NCBI RefSeq assembly: GCF_947489255.1
Contig: NZ_CANLCY010000002.1
Coordinates: 620,001 to 684,000 of the forward strand
DNA from: an uncultured Microbacterium sp.
GTDB lineage: Bacteria > Actinomycetota > Actinomycetes > Actinomycetales > Microbacteriaceae
Direction of reading: 5' to 3'
Length of the DNA stretch: 64,000 nt
Below the pieces are notes generated by a model that ran no database searches, was not told the origin of the DNA, and worked only from the letters and a program-made list of their open reading frames with translations. Position numbers and translations under genes: made by a program. Shown in pieces: positions 8,334-18,019 of this stretch. Numbering within the stretch: the first letter of the stretch is position 1; each line of letters opens with the position of its first letter.

Positions 8334-9182
8334 ATGACCGACACGACGGAGGATGCCGGGTTCTCGGCATCCATCGATCGGGCCGTCGAGGTGCTCGCCG
8401 GCCGCCGTGTGGCGGTGCTGACCGGTGCCGGGGTCTCCACCGATTCGGGCATCCCCGACTACCGCGGCAAGGGTGCACCCACGCGGACGCCGATGACGGC
8501 GCAGCAGTTCCTGGCGAGCGCCGAGGCGCGCCGGCGATACTGGGTGGGCAGTCATCTCGGCTGGAAGGTGTTCGCGGCGGCCGAGCCCAACGGCGGTCAC
8601 CGCGCCCTCGCGGCGCTCGAGGCCGCCGGGGTGGCCAACGGCGTCGTGACGCAGAACGTCGACGGCCTGCACGTGCGGGCCGGCAGCGGCCGGGTGGTGG
8701 AGCTGCACGGCACGATGCGCCGGGTGGGCTGCCTGCACTGCGGGCAGGTGTTCGACCGGCGCGACCTGGCCGAGCGCGTCGAGGCCGACAACCCGTGGAT
8801 CAGCCTGCCCGAGAACGTCGAGCTCGGACCCGACGGCGACGTCACCCCGGCGTCGGCCGACGGGTTCGTCGTGCCGGTGTGCTCGGTGTGCGGGGGCACG
8901 CTCAAGCCCGACGTCGTCTTCTTCGGCGAGTACATCCCCGTCGAGAGGTTCCGCGAGGCCGAGCAGCTCGTGCACACCAGCGAGGCGCTCGTGGTCGCGG
9001 GGTCGTCGCTCGTGGTGAACAGCGGCATCCGTCTCGTCGAGCGGGCACGGCGGAAACGCCTGCCGGTGGTCATCGTGAATCGCGGGGAGACCCGCGCCGA
9101 TCAGCGCGCGAGCGTGAAGATCGACGGCAGCACGACCGACGTGCTGCGGGCGTTCGCCGAGCGGTTGCCCGGACTGCTCTGA
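8334..9182 (+). CDS. NAD-dependent protein deacetylase, Sir2 family (class II/SIRT4-like)
   Basis: A 282-residue sirtuin. NAD-binding GAGVSTDSGIPDYRG spans residues 31-45, TQNVDGLH and the catalytic His125 (LHGT) follow, and a structural zinc is held by CxxC pairs at 133/136 and 183/186. The long insert between the two cysteine pairs is usual for the class II group, which includes deacylases and mono-ADP-ribosyltransferases. It acts on acyl-lysine, releasing nicotinamide and O-acyl-ADP-ribose. GGAGG 5 nt before the ATG at 8334 fixes the start (an in-frame GTG two codons earlier overlaps this site). TAGGAT about 15 nt upstream may be the -10. Confidence 0.93.
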   Translation: MTDTTEDAGFSASIDRAVEVLAGRRVAVLTGAGVSTDSGIPDYRGKGAPTRTPMTAQQFLASAEARRRYWVGSHLGWKVFAAAEPNGGHRALAALEAAGVANGVVTQNVDGLHVRAGSGRVVELHGTMRRVGCLHCGQVFDRRDLAERVEADNPWISLPENVELGPDGDVTPASADGFVVPVCSVCGGTLKPDVVFFGEYIPVERFREAEQLVHTSEALVVAGSSLVVNSGIRLVERARRKRLPVVIVNRGETRADQRASVKIDGSTTDVLRAFAERLPGLL

Positions 9183-9267
9183 CGCGGAGGCCGCGCGGGG
9201 AGACCTGCCGTGCGTCGGCCACGGGATCACGGAACCCTCGCCGTGCGCCGCCGGTTAGGCTCGAACG

Positions 9268-9855
9268 GTGACGATCCTGACTCTTGTGCGACACGGTGAG
9301 ACGGCCTGGAACTTCGGGGGCCGCATCCAGGGCTCGACCGACATCCCCCTCAACGACACGGGCCGCATCCAGGCGCAGGGCATCGCCGAGACCCTCGCGG
9401 CCGAATACGCCGGACGTGAGGTCGTCGTGGTCTCGAGCGACCTGTCGCGCGCGGCCGAGACGGCGGATGTGATCGCCGCCGCCCTGGGAACCACCGTCAG
9501 CCGACGGATGCCGGGACTGCAGGAACGCTCCTACGGCGACGCCGAGGGAATGGACGCCCCGACCTTCTATGACACCTACGGTCCGTGGCACGCGGCCGAC
9601 GTGCCCGGCGCCGAGGCGTGGCCGGTGGTGCGAGAGCGCGCTCTCGCCGCGATCGCCGAGGTCATCGCCGAGACCCCCGACGACGTCGACGTGATCGCGG
9701 TCGCGCACGGCGCACTGATCCGCGAGGTCATCATGCACGCCACCGACGGGGAGTTCCCTCGCGAGGGCGAGCGTCTGCCGAACTGCTCGGCGACGACGTT
9801 CCGCCTCGACGGCGACGCCTGGGAGATGCTCGCGTACGCGGGGGTCGCGGGCTAG
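9268..9855 (+). CDS. Histidine phosphatase family protein (phosphoglycerate mutase-like)
   Basis: A 195-residue cytosolic phosphatase of the RHG branch. The phosphohistidine motif LVRHGET is at residues 6-12, and the second catalytic histidine lies in VAVAHGALIRE near the C-terminus. Members act as phosphatases on sugars, nucleotides or cofactors, or as mutases; length and motifs fit the broad-specificity CobC/PhoE-type group. The GTG start at 9268 is preceded by TAGGCT with 6 nt between, so the mRNA is probably leaderless and no Shine-Dalgarno site is expected. Interspersed palindromes follow the stop codon. Confidence 0.9.
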   Translation: MTILTLVRHGETAWNFGGRIQGSTDIPLNDTGRIQAQGIAETLAAEYAGREVVVVSSDLSRAAETADVIAAALGTTVSRRMPGLQERSYGDAEGMDAPTFYDTYGPWHAADVPGAEAWPVVRERALAAIAEVIAETPDDVDVIAVAHGALIREVIMHATDGEFPREGERLPNCSATTFRLDGDAWEMLAYAGVAG

Positions 9856-9876
9856 ATCCGCGATCGCGGGAACACG

Positions 9877-9973
9877 GTGGCTTCGACAGGCTCAGCCACC
9901 TCCCCCGGACCCCAGGTCCCTGAGCCCGTCGAAGGGACCGGAACCCCCGGCGGCTTCGACAGGCCCGGCCACC
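9877..9973. repeat. Interspersed palindromic (REP-like) repeats, three copies
   Basis: Three related palindromes: GGTGGCTTCGACAGGCTCAG.. at 9877, GGTCCCTGAGCCCGTCGAAG.. at 9915-9939 and CGGCTTCGACAGGCCCGGCC.. at 9951. All share the core TTCGACAGGCTC or its complement with flanking GGT..ACC arms, and so can fold back. The same family occurs at 12.6-12.8 kb and 20.87-20.97 kb. They lie between the ends of converging genes, a usual place for REP elements. Confidence 0.85.
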
Positions 9974-10013
9974 TCGCGTCGCACCGCTCGACGACCTCGC
10001 GCGGGAGCTCGGC

Positions 10014-10847
10014 TCAGCCGGCCCGCGCGACCAGCGAGCGCGCGTGCCGCAGGATCGGCTCGTCGATCATGCGCCCCTCGAAGCGGAACGCGCCGCCCTC
10101 GGCCTCGGCGAGCACGCCGTGCGCCCACCGCAGCTGTTCGGCCGTGGGCGCGTACGCCGCCCGGATCGTCTCCACCTGACCCGGGTGGATGCACGCGGTG
10201 GCCGCGAACCCCGAGGCCGCGGCATCCTGGGCTTCGGCGGAGAGACCCTCGAGGTCGCCGATGTCGACGTGGACGGCGTCGATCGCGCGTTTGCCGAAGG
10301 CCCCCGCGGCCAGCAGCACGCGCGCACGCGCGAGGCGGGCGACGTCGCGGTAGGTGGCGTCGGCGAACCGGCTGGAGGTGCCGCCGAGGCTGGCGACGAG
10401 GTCTTCGGCGCCCCACATGAGCGCGACGACCTGGGGCACGGCGGCGAGCTGCTCCGCCTGCACGACCCCGCGGGCGGTCTCGCAGAGCGCGATGACGTCG
10501 TACCCCTCGAGAGGGGCGAGGGATGCCGGGTCCTCAGCCTTGGCGACCATCACGGTGCGGACGCGGGTGTGCGCCAGCGCCGCGAGATCGCGGGCGAAGT
10601 GCTCGGTCTCGGGCCCGTTGACCCGCACGATGACGCGATCGGGATCGGGGTCGGCCGCGATCATCGCCTCGCGGGCGACGGTCTTGGCGTGCCCGGCCAC
10701 GGCGTCCTCGAGGTCGAGGATCGCGGCATCCGCCCGGTCAAGGGCCTTCGACAGTCGCTCGGGACGATCACCGGGGACGAACAGCAGCGCCGGCCCCAGC
10801 GCGAACGGACGCGTGCCGGCGCGCGAGTCGGGGTGCGCGCCGCTCAC
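10014..10847 (-). CDS. citE: HpcH/HpaI aldolase, CitE-like beta-hydroxyacyl-CoA lyase
   Basis: A 277-residue TIM-barrel lyase: LFVPGDRPERLSKAL near the start, LDLEDAVAGHAK (metal-binding acidic residues), RVNGPETEHF, the CETARGV loop and WGAEDL, then IHPGQ near the C-terminus. Stand-alone CitE proteins cleave citramalyl-CoA, malyl-CoA or HMG-CoA-like substrates. Gene order matches the M. tuberculosis block Rv2498c-Rv2502c, where the CitE protein acts in leucine breakdown; here too it is the last gene of the series and would perform the terminal cleavage. GTG start at 10847, 55 bp after maoC. Confidence 0.9.
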   Translation of the reverse strand: MSGAHPDSRAGTRPFALGPALLFVPGDRPERLSKALDRADAAILDLEDAVAGHAKTVAREAMIAADPDPDRVIVRVNGPETEHFARDLAALAHTRVRTVMVAKAEDPASLAPLEGYDVIALCETARGVVQAEQLAAVPQVVALMWGAEDLVASLGGTSSRFADATYRDVARLARARVLLAAGAFGKRAIDAVHVDIGDLEGLSAEAQDAAASGFAATACIHPGQVETIRAAYAPTAEQLRWAHGVLAEAEGGAFRFEGRMIDEPILRHARSLVARAG

Positions 10848-10902
10848 GCGCGTCGACCCTCGACCGGCCCGGCCGTCGGGGCACTGCCCCGGCCCGCCGC
10901 GC

Positions 10903-11370
10903 TCACGCCGCCGCCTCCCGGGCCCATACCAGCACCGTGCGCGTCGCCGTGGCCACGACCTCGTCGTTCTGCGAGAGCCCGGTGTGCGCCATGACGACGA
11001 CCCCCTGACCGGGTCGGGATGCCGAGGGCCGCACCGAGATGATCTCGGTCTCGGCCGTGAGGGTGTCGCCCACGAACAACGGCGCGGGGAAGCTCACGTC
11101 GGTGAGCCCCAGCTGCGCGACCAGCGTGCCCTGGGTCAGCTGGCCCACCGAGAGTCCGACGAGGGTGGCCAGCGTCCACATCGAGTTCACCAGCGGCCGG
11201 CCGAAGGGCTGCGTCGCGGCGTACGCGGCGTCGAGGTGCAGCGCCTGCGGGTTCATGGTGAGGGTGGTGAACAGCACGTTGTCGGCATCGGTGACGGTGC
11301 GACCGGGACGGTGCGCGTATCTCTCGCCGACGACGAACTCCTCCAGAAACAGGCCGCGCTGCTCGATCAT
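10903..11370 (-). CDS. MaoC-family (R)-specific enoyl-CoA hydratase
   Basis: A 155-residue hot-dog-fold hydratase. The motif region FTTLTMNPQALHLDAAYA carries the Asp/His dyad expected of MaoC dehydratases, followed by FGRPLVNSMWTLATLVGLSV. In this operon it probably hydrates the product of the carboxylase step, 3-methylglutaconyl-CoA. That is inferred from neighbours, not from sequence. Its ATG overlaps the stop of the acyl-CoA dehydrogenase gene (ATGA at 11367-11370), implying coupled translation. Confidence 0.9.
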   Translation of the reverse strand: MIEQRGLFLEEFVVGERYAHRPGRTVTDADNVLFTTLTMNPQALHLDAAYAATQPFGRPLVNSMWTLATLVGLSVGQLTQGTLVAQLGLTDVSFPAPLFVGDTLTAETEIISVRPSASRPGQGVVVMAHTGLSQNDEVVATATRTVLVWAREAAA

Positions 11371-12545
11371 GCCGCTACGGTACCGGTGAGCCCCAGCGCG
11401 CGCGAGATCACCATGAGCTGCACCTCGGTCGTGCCCTCGCCGATCTCGAGGATCTTCGAGTCGCGGTAGTGCCGGGCGACGGGGTACTCGTTGATGAAGC
11501 CGTTGCCGCCGAACACCTGCGTCGCGTCGCGCGCGTTGGCCATCGCGGCGTCGCTGGCCGTCATCTTGGCCACCGCGGCATCCACCGAGAAGGGCTTCCC
11601 CGCGTCGCACAGGCGCGCGGCGTGCACCCACGCCAGGCGCGCCGTGTGCACGCGGGCGTGCATGCGCGCGAGGAGGAACTGCATGCTCTGCCGGGTCGAC
11701 AGGGGCTCGCCGAACACCGTGCGGCTGCGGGCGTAGTCGACGGCCGCTTCGAGGCATCCCTCGGCCGCGCCCGTCGCGAGGGCGGCGATCGCGACGCGCC
11801 CCTCATCGAGGGTGCGCAGGAAGTTCTTGAAGCCGTGGCCGCGCTCGCCGAGGAGATTCTCCTCGGGAACCCGCGCCCCGTCGAAGGTGAGCGGGTGGGT
11901 GTCGGAGGCGTTCCAGCCGACCTTGTCGTAGGCGGGGCCGACGGTGAAGCCCGGCGTGCCGTTGGGGACGATGATCGTCGAGATCTCGGGCCGCCCCGCC
12001 TCGGAGCGCCCGGTGACCGCGGTGACGGTGACGAAGCGGGTGATGTCGGTGCCCGAGTTGGTGATGAACTGCTTCGACCCGTCGATCACCCACTCCCCAC
12101 CCTCGAGACGTGCCGTCGTGCGCGTGGCGCCGGCGTCGCTGCCGGCCTCCGCCTCGGTCAGTCCGAACCCGGCGAGCGCGCGACCCGCGACGAGGTCGGG
12201 TAGGTACTGCGCCTTCTGCGCGTCGGTGCCGTAGCGGTAGATCGGCATGGCGCCCAGGCCCACTCCCGCTTCGAGGGTGATCGCCATCGACTGGTCGACG
12301 CGCGCGATGCCCTCGATCGCGACGCAGAGGCTCGCGTAGTCGCCGCCCTGCCCGCCGACCTCCTCGGGGAACGGCAGGCCGAACAAGCCGATCTCGCCCA
12401 TCTGCTCGACGAGGTCGAGGGGGAGTTCGTGCGCGCGGTCGGCCTCGTAGGACCGCGGGGCGATCACCTCGTCGGCGAATTCGCGCACCATCGCGCTCAG
12501 TTCGCGCTCGTCGTCGGTGAAAGCCTGCTGGCTGTCGATGCTCAC
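11367..12545 (-). CDS. Acyl-CoA dehydrogenase (isovaleryl-CoA dehydrogenase-like)
   Basis: A 392-residue flavoenzyme with all three domains. Signatures: FGLTEAEAGSDAGATRT, the FITNSGTD flavin region, ATQVFGGNGFINEYPVARHY and ILEIGEGTTEVQ containing the glutamate position typical of short/branched-chain enzymes. It would oxidise isovaleryl-CoA to 3-methylcrotonyl-CoA, giving electrons to ETF; the specificity is inferred from the adjacent carboxylase. It corresponds in place to fadE19 of mycobacteria. The GTG start at 12545 overlaps the accA1 stop (GTGA). Confidence 0.93.
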   Translation of the reverse strand: MSIDSQQAFTDDERELSAMVREFADEVIAPRSYEADRAHELPLDLVEQMGEIGLFGLPFPEEVGGQGGDYASLCVAIEGIARVDQSMAITLEAGVGLGAMPIYRYGTDAQKAQYLPDLVAGRALAGFGLTEAEAGSDAGATRTTARLEGGEWVIDGSKQFITNSGTDITRFVTVTAVTGRSEAGRPEISTIIVPNGTPGFTVGPAYDKVGWNASDTHPLTFDGARVPEENLLGERGHGFKNFLRTLDEGRVAIAALATGAAEGCLEAAVDYARSRTVFGEPLSTRQSMQFLLARMHARVHTARLAWVHAARLCDAGKPFSVDAAVAKMTASDAAMANARDATQVFGGNGFINEYPVARHYRDSKILEIGEGTTEVQLMVISRALGLTGTVAA

Positions 12546-14665
12546 GGGTGGGTCTCCTCGGGGGATGGGGTGGGGGCGGATGCCGGAGAGGCGGCGGAGG
12601 AGGCCGAGCTTGTCGAAGCCTCCGTTACCTTCGCCGCGGGGGTACCGGTCCCTTCGACAAGCTCAGGAACCTGAGCGGCGGAGGAGGCTGAGCTTGTCGA
12701 AGCCTCCGGGACCTGCGCGGCGGGGGTACCGGTCCCTTCGACAAGCTCAGGAACCTGAGCGGCGGAGCAGGCCGAGCTCGTCGAAGCCTCCGGGACCTGC
12801 GCGGCGGGGGTCACGGTCGCGACCACCGCGTCGCGGGCGACCTGCGTGCCTGTCGCCGTGCGCAGGCGCACGGTGCCGGCGTGTGGGGCCACCACCGTGT
12901 GCTCCATCTTCATCGCCTCGATCGTGACGAGCCGGGCGCCGGCCTCGACGGTGTCGCCGTCGGCGACGTGCACGGCGACCACGGTGCCGGGCAGCGGGGC
13001 GAGGAGGTCGGGGGCGACGACCCCGGGCGCGCGGCCCGCGGCGGTTCGGCGACGCGCGGCGGCCGCCCGACGAGAGACGAGACGCAGCCGGTGCGCTCCC
13101 CCATCGGCGTGCACCCAGTACTCGACCGGACCACCCGTCACGGGGGCGTCACCCTCGGCCGGTGCGACGGCGTACACCTGCCCGGCGTCGCCTTCCAGCG
13201 CCACCGTGCGAGAAGACTGCGCTCCCCCGGCCCGCCAGGCCCCCACGCGACCCCACACCGAGCCGTTCGCGGGGGGCGCGGCATCCACGACCTTTCGCGC
13301 CACCGCGGCGAGCGCGGCCGGCGACGGTTCCGGCGTCGCGGGAGTTCCCCGTCGATCCAACAATCCCGTGTCGAGGTCGCCCGCGCGGACGGCCGGGTCG
13401 GCGAGCAGCGCCCGCAGATCCGCGATGTTGGTGTCGACGCCGAGCACGACGGTCTCGGCGAGCGCGGCGTCGAGCCGGGACAGGGCGGTCTCGCGGTCGG
13501 GACCGTGGGCGATGACCTTCGCGATCATGGGGTCGTACAGCGCGCTGATGACGCTCCCCGTCTCGACGGCGCTGTCGACGCGGGCGGATCCCGGATGCCA
13601 GAGGGTCACGGTCCCGGTGGCGGGAAGGTAGCCGCGCGACGGCGTCTCGGCGTACACGCGCGCCTCGATCGCGTGTCCGCCGAGGCGGATCTCGCCGACG
13701 TCGAGCGGGTGACCCGCCGCGACCCGCAGCTGCTGCTCGACGAGGTCGATACCGGTGATCATCTCGGTCACGGGGTGCTCGACCTGCAGGCGCGTGTTCA
13801 TCTCGATGAAGAAGGGCTCGTCGAGCCGGTCTCCCGCGACGAGGAACTCGACGGTGCCCGCCCCGAGATAGCCGACGCTGCGCGCGGCGGCGACCGCGGC
13901 CTCGCCGAGACGTTCACGGGTGGCGGCATCCATGACGGGCGAGGGCGCTTCCTCGATCACCTTCTGATGCCGCCGCTGCAGGGTGCACTCGCGCTCGCCG
14001 AGGGAGATCGTCGTGCCGTGCGCATCGGCGAGCACCTGCACCTCGATGTGCCGGGGGCGCTCCAGCAGCCGCTCGAGCAGCAGGGTGTCATCGCCGAAAG
14101 CCGCTGCGGCGACCCGGCGGGCGGTCGCGAGCGCGTCGGCGAGGTCGTCGGGTCCGGTGGCCACGGTCATGCCCTTGCCGCCCCCACCGGCGGAAGGCTT
14201 GACGAGCAGGGGGTATCCGGCGCGGTCGGCCTCGGCGGCGATGTCATCGTCGCTCAACCCCGTCGCCGAGAAGCCCGGCACGGTCGGCACGTCGCGCGCC
14301 GCGACGTGCTCCTTGGCGCGGATCTTGTCGCCCATCACCTCGAGGGCTTCGACCCCCGGGCCGACGAAGACGACGCCGGCCGCGGCGCAGGCGCGGGCGA
14401 AGCCGGCGTTCTCGCTCAGGAAGCCGTAGCCGGGGTGCACGGCATCCGCCCCCGCCGTCACCGCGGCGGCGACCACAGCGTCGACGTCGAGGTACGAGGG
14501 GACCCGCACGGCCCGGTCGGCATCGCGCACGTGGGGGGCGTCGGCATCCGCGTCGGTGAAGACGGCGACCGAGCGGATGCCGAGACGCCGCAGCGTCCGG
14601 AACACCCGGCGCGCGATCTCACCGCGGTTGGCGACGAGAACGGAGGAGAACGGGGGAACGCTCAT
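12542..14665 (-). CDS. accA1: Acyl-CoA carboxylase alpha chain (biotin carboxylase + BCCP), probably methylcrotonyl-CoA
   Basis: A 707-residue biotin-dependent enzyme. The biotin carboxylase core starts VLVANRGEIARRVFRTL and shows the ATP-grasp glycine loop KPSAGGGGKGM and the region FIEMNTRLQVEHPVTE; a BT-like stretch and the biotinyl domain with EAMKME (biotinyl Lys586) follow. ATP drives carboxylation of biotin, then transferred by AccD1. The tail from about residue 619 is not domain sequence but a tandem 28-residue repeat derived from the interspersed palindrome. The ATG at 14665 is 2 nt after the accD1 stop; an in-frame GTG two codons upstream is possible. The mycobacterial pair AccA1-AccD1 is a methylcrotonyl-CoA carboxylase. 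Confidence 0.93.
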   Translation of the reverse strand: MSVPPFSSVLVANRGEIARRVFRTLRRLGIRSVAVFTDADADAPHVRDADRAVRVPSYLDVDAVVAAAVTAGADAVHPGYGFLSENAGFARACAAAGVVFVGPGVEALEVMGDKIRAKEHVAARDVPTVPGFSATGLSDDDIAAEADRAGYPLLVKPSAGGGGKGMTVATGPDDLADALATARRVAAAAFGDDTLLLERLLERPRHIEVQVLADAHGTTISLGERECTLQRRHQKVIEEAPSPVMDAATRERLGEAAVAAARSVGYLGAGTVEFLVAGDRLDEPFFIEMNTRLQVEHPVTEMITGIDLVEQQLRVAAGHPLDVGEIRLGGHAIEARVYAETPSRGYLPATGTVTLWHPGSARVDSAVETGSVISALYDPMIAKVIAHGPDRETALSRLDAALAETVVLGVDTNIADLRALLADPAVRAGDLDTGLLDRRGTPATPEPSPAALAAVARKVVDAAPPANGSVWGRVGAWRAGGAQSSRTVALEGDAGQVYAVAPAEGDAPVTGGPVEYWVHADGGAHRLRLVSRRAAAARRRTAAGRAPGVVAPDLLAPLPGTVVAVHVADGDTVEAGARLVTIEAMKMEHTVVAPHAGTVRLRTATGTQVARDAVVATVTPAAQVPEASTSSACSAAQVPELVEGTGTPAAQVPEASTSSASSAAQVPELVEGTGTPAAKVTEASTSSASSAASPASAPTPSPEETHP
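12600..12810 (-). repeat. 84-bp in-frame tandem repeat made of interspersed palindromes, in accA1
   Basis: Two and a half copies of an 84-bp unit lie inside the 3' end of accA1; the marker GCT(T/C)GTCGAAGCCTCCG recurs at 12608, 12692 and 12776, exactly 84 bp apart. Each unit contains the interspersed palindrome in both orientations (GGTCCCTTCGACAAGCTCAG and GAGCTTGTCGAAGCCTCCGG). Because 84 is a multiple of three the frame is kept, giving a repeated 28-residue peptide with halves AAQVPEASTSSASS and AAQVPELVEGTGTP. Confidence 0.92.
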
Positions 14666-14667
14666 GA

Positions 14668-16374
14668 TCACATCCGGAAGAGGCCGAAGCCCCGGTCGGC
14701 CAACGGCACCCGGCTGACGACGTCGAGCGCGAGCCCGAGCATCGTGCGCGTGTCGGCGGGGTCGATCACACCGTCGTCCCACAGGCGGGCGGTGGCGTAG
14801 TACGGGTCGCCCTGCTCGTCGTAACGGGCGCGGATGGGCTCCTCGAACGCGCGCTGCTCGGCATCCGTCCACTCCTCACCCCGTGCGGCGCGCTGGTCGC
14901 GCTGGACCGTGGAGAGGACGGATGCCGCTTGCGCCCCGCCCATGACCGAGATGCGGCTCGCGGGCCAGGTCCACAGGAACCGCGGGTCGTAGGCGCGACC
15001 GCACATCGCGTAGTTGCCGGCGCCGTAGGAGCCCCCGACGAGGACGGTGAGCTTGGGCACGCGGGTGGTGGCGACGGCGGTGACCATCTTGGCGCCGTCT
15101 TTCGCGATGCCCCCGGCCTCGGCGTCACGACCCACCATGAACCCCGTGATGTTCTGCAGGAACAGCAGGGGGATGCCGCGCTGATCGGCGAGTTCGATGA
15201 AATGCGCGGCCTTGAGGGCCGACTCGCTGAAGAGCACGCCGTCGTTGGCGATCACGGCCACCGGGTGGCCGTGCAGGCGCGCGAAGGTGGTGATGACGCT
15301 CTCGCCGTAGACGGCTTTGAACTCGTGCAGGGAGTCGGCGTCGACGAGGGTGTCGATGATCGCGCGCATGTCGACGGGCTGCGCGACGTCCACCGGGACG
15401 ATGTCGTAGAGCTCCTGCGGGTCGCGCGCGGGTCCCGCGGGCTCCTCGACCTGCCACACCGGCGCCGGCCTCGGCGGGAGGGTCGCGACGATGTCGCGCA
15501 CGATCTCGAGGGCGTGCTCGTCGTCGTCGGCGAGGTGGTCGACGACTCCCGAGCGCCGGGCGTGCAGGTCGCCGCCGCCGAGCTGTTCGGCGGTGACGTC
15601 CTCCCCGATCGCGGCCTTCACCAGCGGCGGACCGCCGAGGAACACCGTGCCCTGGTTCCGCACGATCACGCTCTCGTCGCTCATCGCCGGCACGTACGCG
15701 CCCCCCGCGGTGCACGAACCCATGACAGCGGCGATCTGCGGGATGCCGCGCGCCGACAGCTGCGCTTGGTTGCGGAAGATGCGGCCGAAGTGGTCACGGT
15801 CGGGGAACACCTCGTCCTGCATCGGCAGGAACGCCCCACCCGAGTCGACGAGGTAGACGCACGGCAGGCGGTTGTCGAGGGCGATCTCCTGCGCGCGCAG
15901 GTGCTTCTTCACGGTGAGGGGGAAGTAGGCGCCGCCCTTCACCGTGGCGTCGTTGGCGACGACCATCACGTGGCGCCCGTGCACGAGGCCGATGCCGGCG
16001 ACGACCCCCGCGGCGGGGGCGCCGCCGTCGTAGAGCCCGTGGGCGGCGAGGGGGGCGACCTCGAGGAAGGGACTGCCCTCGTCGAGCAGGCGATCGATGC
16101 GCTCGCGCGCGAGGAGCTTCCCGCGGGCCGTGTGGCGGTCGCGCGCGGCGTCGGACCCCCCGCGGGCCGTGCGCGCGAGGGTGTCTCGGAGGGCGGCGGC
16201 CAGGCTCGCCTGGGTGACCGGGGCGTCAGCGGGCGCGTCGGCGGCGCGGGGGGTCGTGGCGTCGGCGCGGGGAGTCGTGGCGTCGGCGCGGGGAGTCGCG
16301 GCGTCGGCGCGGGGTGGCGGCGCGGCGTCCCCGCGGACTCCGGGGGCTGTTCCGGTGAGCGGTGTCGTGCTCAT
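14668..16374 (-). CDS. accD1: Acyl-CoA carboxylase beta chain (carboxyltransferase), probably methylcrotonyl-CoA
   Basis: A 568-residue carboxyltransferase. Residues 1-50 are a low-complexity alanine/proline/arginine/threonine tract (TPRADAT units); the crotonase-fold halves follow with [56 protein letters not shown] (oxyanion hole Gly-Gly) and later [20 protein letters not shown] and [16 protein letters not shown], typical of MccB. It transfers the carboxyl from biotinyl-AccA1 to 3-methylcrotonyl-CoA. ATG at 16374; GGAG lies 9 nt upstream. Separated from bkdC by 70 bp, so an internal promoter is possible. Confidence 0.92.
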   Translation of the reverse strand: MSTTPLTGTAPGVRGDAAPPPRADAATPRADATTPRADATTPRAADAPADAPVTQASLAAALRDTLARTARGGSDAARDRHTARGKLLARERIDRLLDEGSPFLEVAPLAAHGLYDGGAPAAGVVAGIGLVHGRHVMVVANDATVKGGAYFPLTVKKHLRAQEIALDNRLPCVYLVDSGGAFLPMQDEVFPDRDHFGRIFRNQAQLSARGIPQIAAVMGSCTAGGAYVPAMSDESVIVRNQGTVFLGGPPLVKAAIGEDVTAEQLGGGDLHARRSGVVDHLADDDEHALEIVRDIVATLPPRPAPVWQVEEPAGPARDPQELYDIVPVDVAQPVDMRAIIDTLVDADSLHEFKAVYGESVITTFARLHGHPVAVIANDGVLFSESALKAAHFIELADQRGIPLLFLQNITGFMVGRDAEAGGIAKDGAKMVTAVATTRVPKLTVLVGGSYGAGNYAMCGRAYDPRFLWTWPASRISVMGGAQAASVLSTVQRDQRAARGEEWTDAEQRAFEEPIRARYDEQGDPYYATARLWDDGVIDPADTRTMLGLALDVVSRVPLADRGFGLFRM

Positions 16375-16444
16375 GGCGGCTCCGTCCGGGGCCGGCGGCG
16401 TCGCCGGCCCCTCTATTCGAGATGGGATGCGTGATCGGACCGCG

Positions 16445-18019
16445 TCAGCGCAGCAGCATCGCCCGCCCCGGCTCGCGCAGCACACCGGCCACGTCGGTCA
16501 GGAAGCGCGCCGCCTCGGCCCCGTCGACCACGCGGTGGTCGAACGACAGGCTGAGGGTGAGCACGTCCCGCAGGGCGATCTCGCCGCGGTGCTCCCAGGG
16601 CGTGCGCCGTACGGCGCCGACGGCGAGGATCCCGGCCTCCCCCGGATTGAGGATCGGGGTACCGGCATCCACCCCGAAGACTCCGACGTTCGTGATCGAG
16701 AACGTCCCGCCCGTCATGTCGGCCGGGGCGGTGCGACCGGCCCGGGCGGTGGCCGCGAGCTCGGCGATCGCGTCGGCGAGGTCGACGAGCGGCAGGCGGT
16801 CGGCATCCCGGATGACCGGGACGACGAGTCCACGATCGGTCGCGGCGGCGATGCCGAGGTCGACGTAGTGATGCTCGACGATCTCGCCCGCCGCCTCATC
16901 CCACTTCGCGTTCAGCGCGGGCGTGCGCCCGAGGGCGAGGCACACGGCCTTCGCGACGACGGCCAGCACGCCGATGCGGTGCCCGTCGAGAGCGCGGTCG
17001 GTCTTGAGGGATGCCAGCAGCTCGGTCGTCGCGGTGACGTCGAGCGTGAGGAAGGTCGTCGCGTGCGGCGCCGTGAAGGCGCTCTGCACCATCGCGGCGG
17101 CGGTGTGCTTGCGCACGCCGCGGATGGGCGTGCGGGTGACCCGATCGCCGGGAGCCATCGGTGACGCCGCCGGAGCGGACGCGGAGAAAGACGCGGCCGG
17201 GGGGACCGTCGACGCGGGGACCGACGACGCGACGGATGCCACGGGCACCCGGGCCGCGTACTCCTCGACGTGCGCGCGCGTCACGACCTCGCCGGGGTGC
17301 GCGGCCGCGACGAGCACGAGGTCGACCCCGAGGTCTTTCGCGAGCTTGCGCACCGGGGGCGTCGATCGCGGACGCTCGAGCGGCAGATCGATCGGGCCGG
17401 TGCGCACCGCGTCGTGGGGCGCCGCCTCGCGAACGGCCGTGTCGGCGTCGAGGGTGACGGTGCCTCCGGCTGCGCGGGCGCGGCGCTTCGGCCGGCTGCC
17501 CGAACTCGGAGCGGCGCCGTAGCCGACGAGGTTCGGCGTGGAGCGCTCCTCGGCCGCCGGCTCGGCGACCGTCGAGCGGAGATCGGTCGAGGCGCGCCGG
17601 TCGGCGGCGGTCGTGGTCGGTGCGTCGCGCTCCGTGTCCGCGGGACGGACCGCCGGGGCGGCCTCGGCGGACGCGGCCCGACCCGCCTCGGCGGACAGAG
17701 CGCTCGCGTCGACGGGAGCGGACTCCGAGCCGGTGTGCGAGGGAGTGAGGTCCGCGGGCGACGAGGTCTCGGCATCCGCCCCCTCGACGGCGAACGACAC
17801 CAGCGGCGAGCCGACCGCGACGACGTCTCCGGCCGCGGCGTGCAGCCCCTGCACGGTTCCGGCGTAGGGCGAGGGGATCTCGACGATGGCCTTGGCCGTC
17901 TCGACCTCCGCGATCGTCTGATTGAGGGTGACCGCGTCGCCCTCCGACACGTGCCACTGCACGATCTCCGCCTCGGGGAGTCCTTCGCCGAGGTCGGGGA
18001 GGAGGAATTCCGCGATCAT
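16445..18019 (-). CDS. bkdC: Branched-chain 2-oxo acid dehydrogenase E2 (dihydrolipoamide acyltransferase)
   Basis: A 524-residue acyltransferase. Residues 1-80 form the lipoyl domain (lipoyl Lys43 in [11 protein letters not shown]). A long alanine/proline/serine linker, a peripheral-subunit-binding domain ([16 protein letters not shown]) and the catalytic core ending [19 protein letters not shown] (active-site His-Asp) follow. It moves the acyl group from E1 to CoA as the core of the complex. A dihydrolipoamide dehydrogenase (E3) is not in this window. Its ATG overlaps the bkdB stop (ATGA at 18016-18019). Confidence 0.93.
   Translation of the reverse strand: MIAEFLLPDLGEGLPEAEIVQWHVSEGDAVTLNQTIAEVETAKAIVEIPSPYAGTVQGLHAAAGDVVAVGSPLVSFAVEGADAETSSPADLTPSHTGSESAPVDASALSAEAGRAASAEAAPAVRPADTERDAPTTTAADRRASTDLRSTVAEPAAEERSTPNLVGYGAAPSSGSRPKRRARAAGGTVTLDADTAVREAAPHDAVRTGPIDLPLERPRSTPPVRKLAKDLGVDLVLVAAAHPGEVVTRAHVEEYAARVPVASVASSVPASTVPPAASFSASAPAASPMAPGDRVTRTPIRGVRKHTAAAMVQSAFTAPHATTFLTLDVTATTELLASLKTDRALDGHRIGVLAVVAKAVCLALGRTPALNAKWDEAAGEIVEHHYVDLGIAAATDRGLVVPVIRDADRLPLVDLADAIAELAATARAGRTAPADMTGGTFSITNVGVFGVDAGTPILNPGEAGILAVGAVRRTPWEHRGEIALRDVLTLSLSFDHRVVDGAEAARFLTDVAGVLREPGRAMLLR

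Noticed and set aside
12600..12810. CRISPR array in accA1
   Set aside because: Whole 84-bp units repeat, including the supposed spacers; there are no cas genes in the window.
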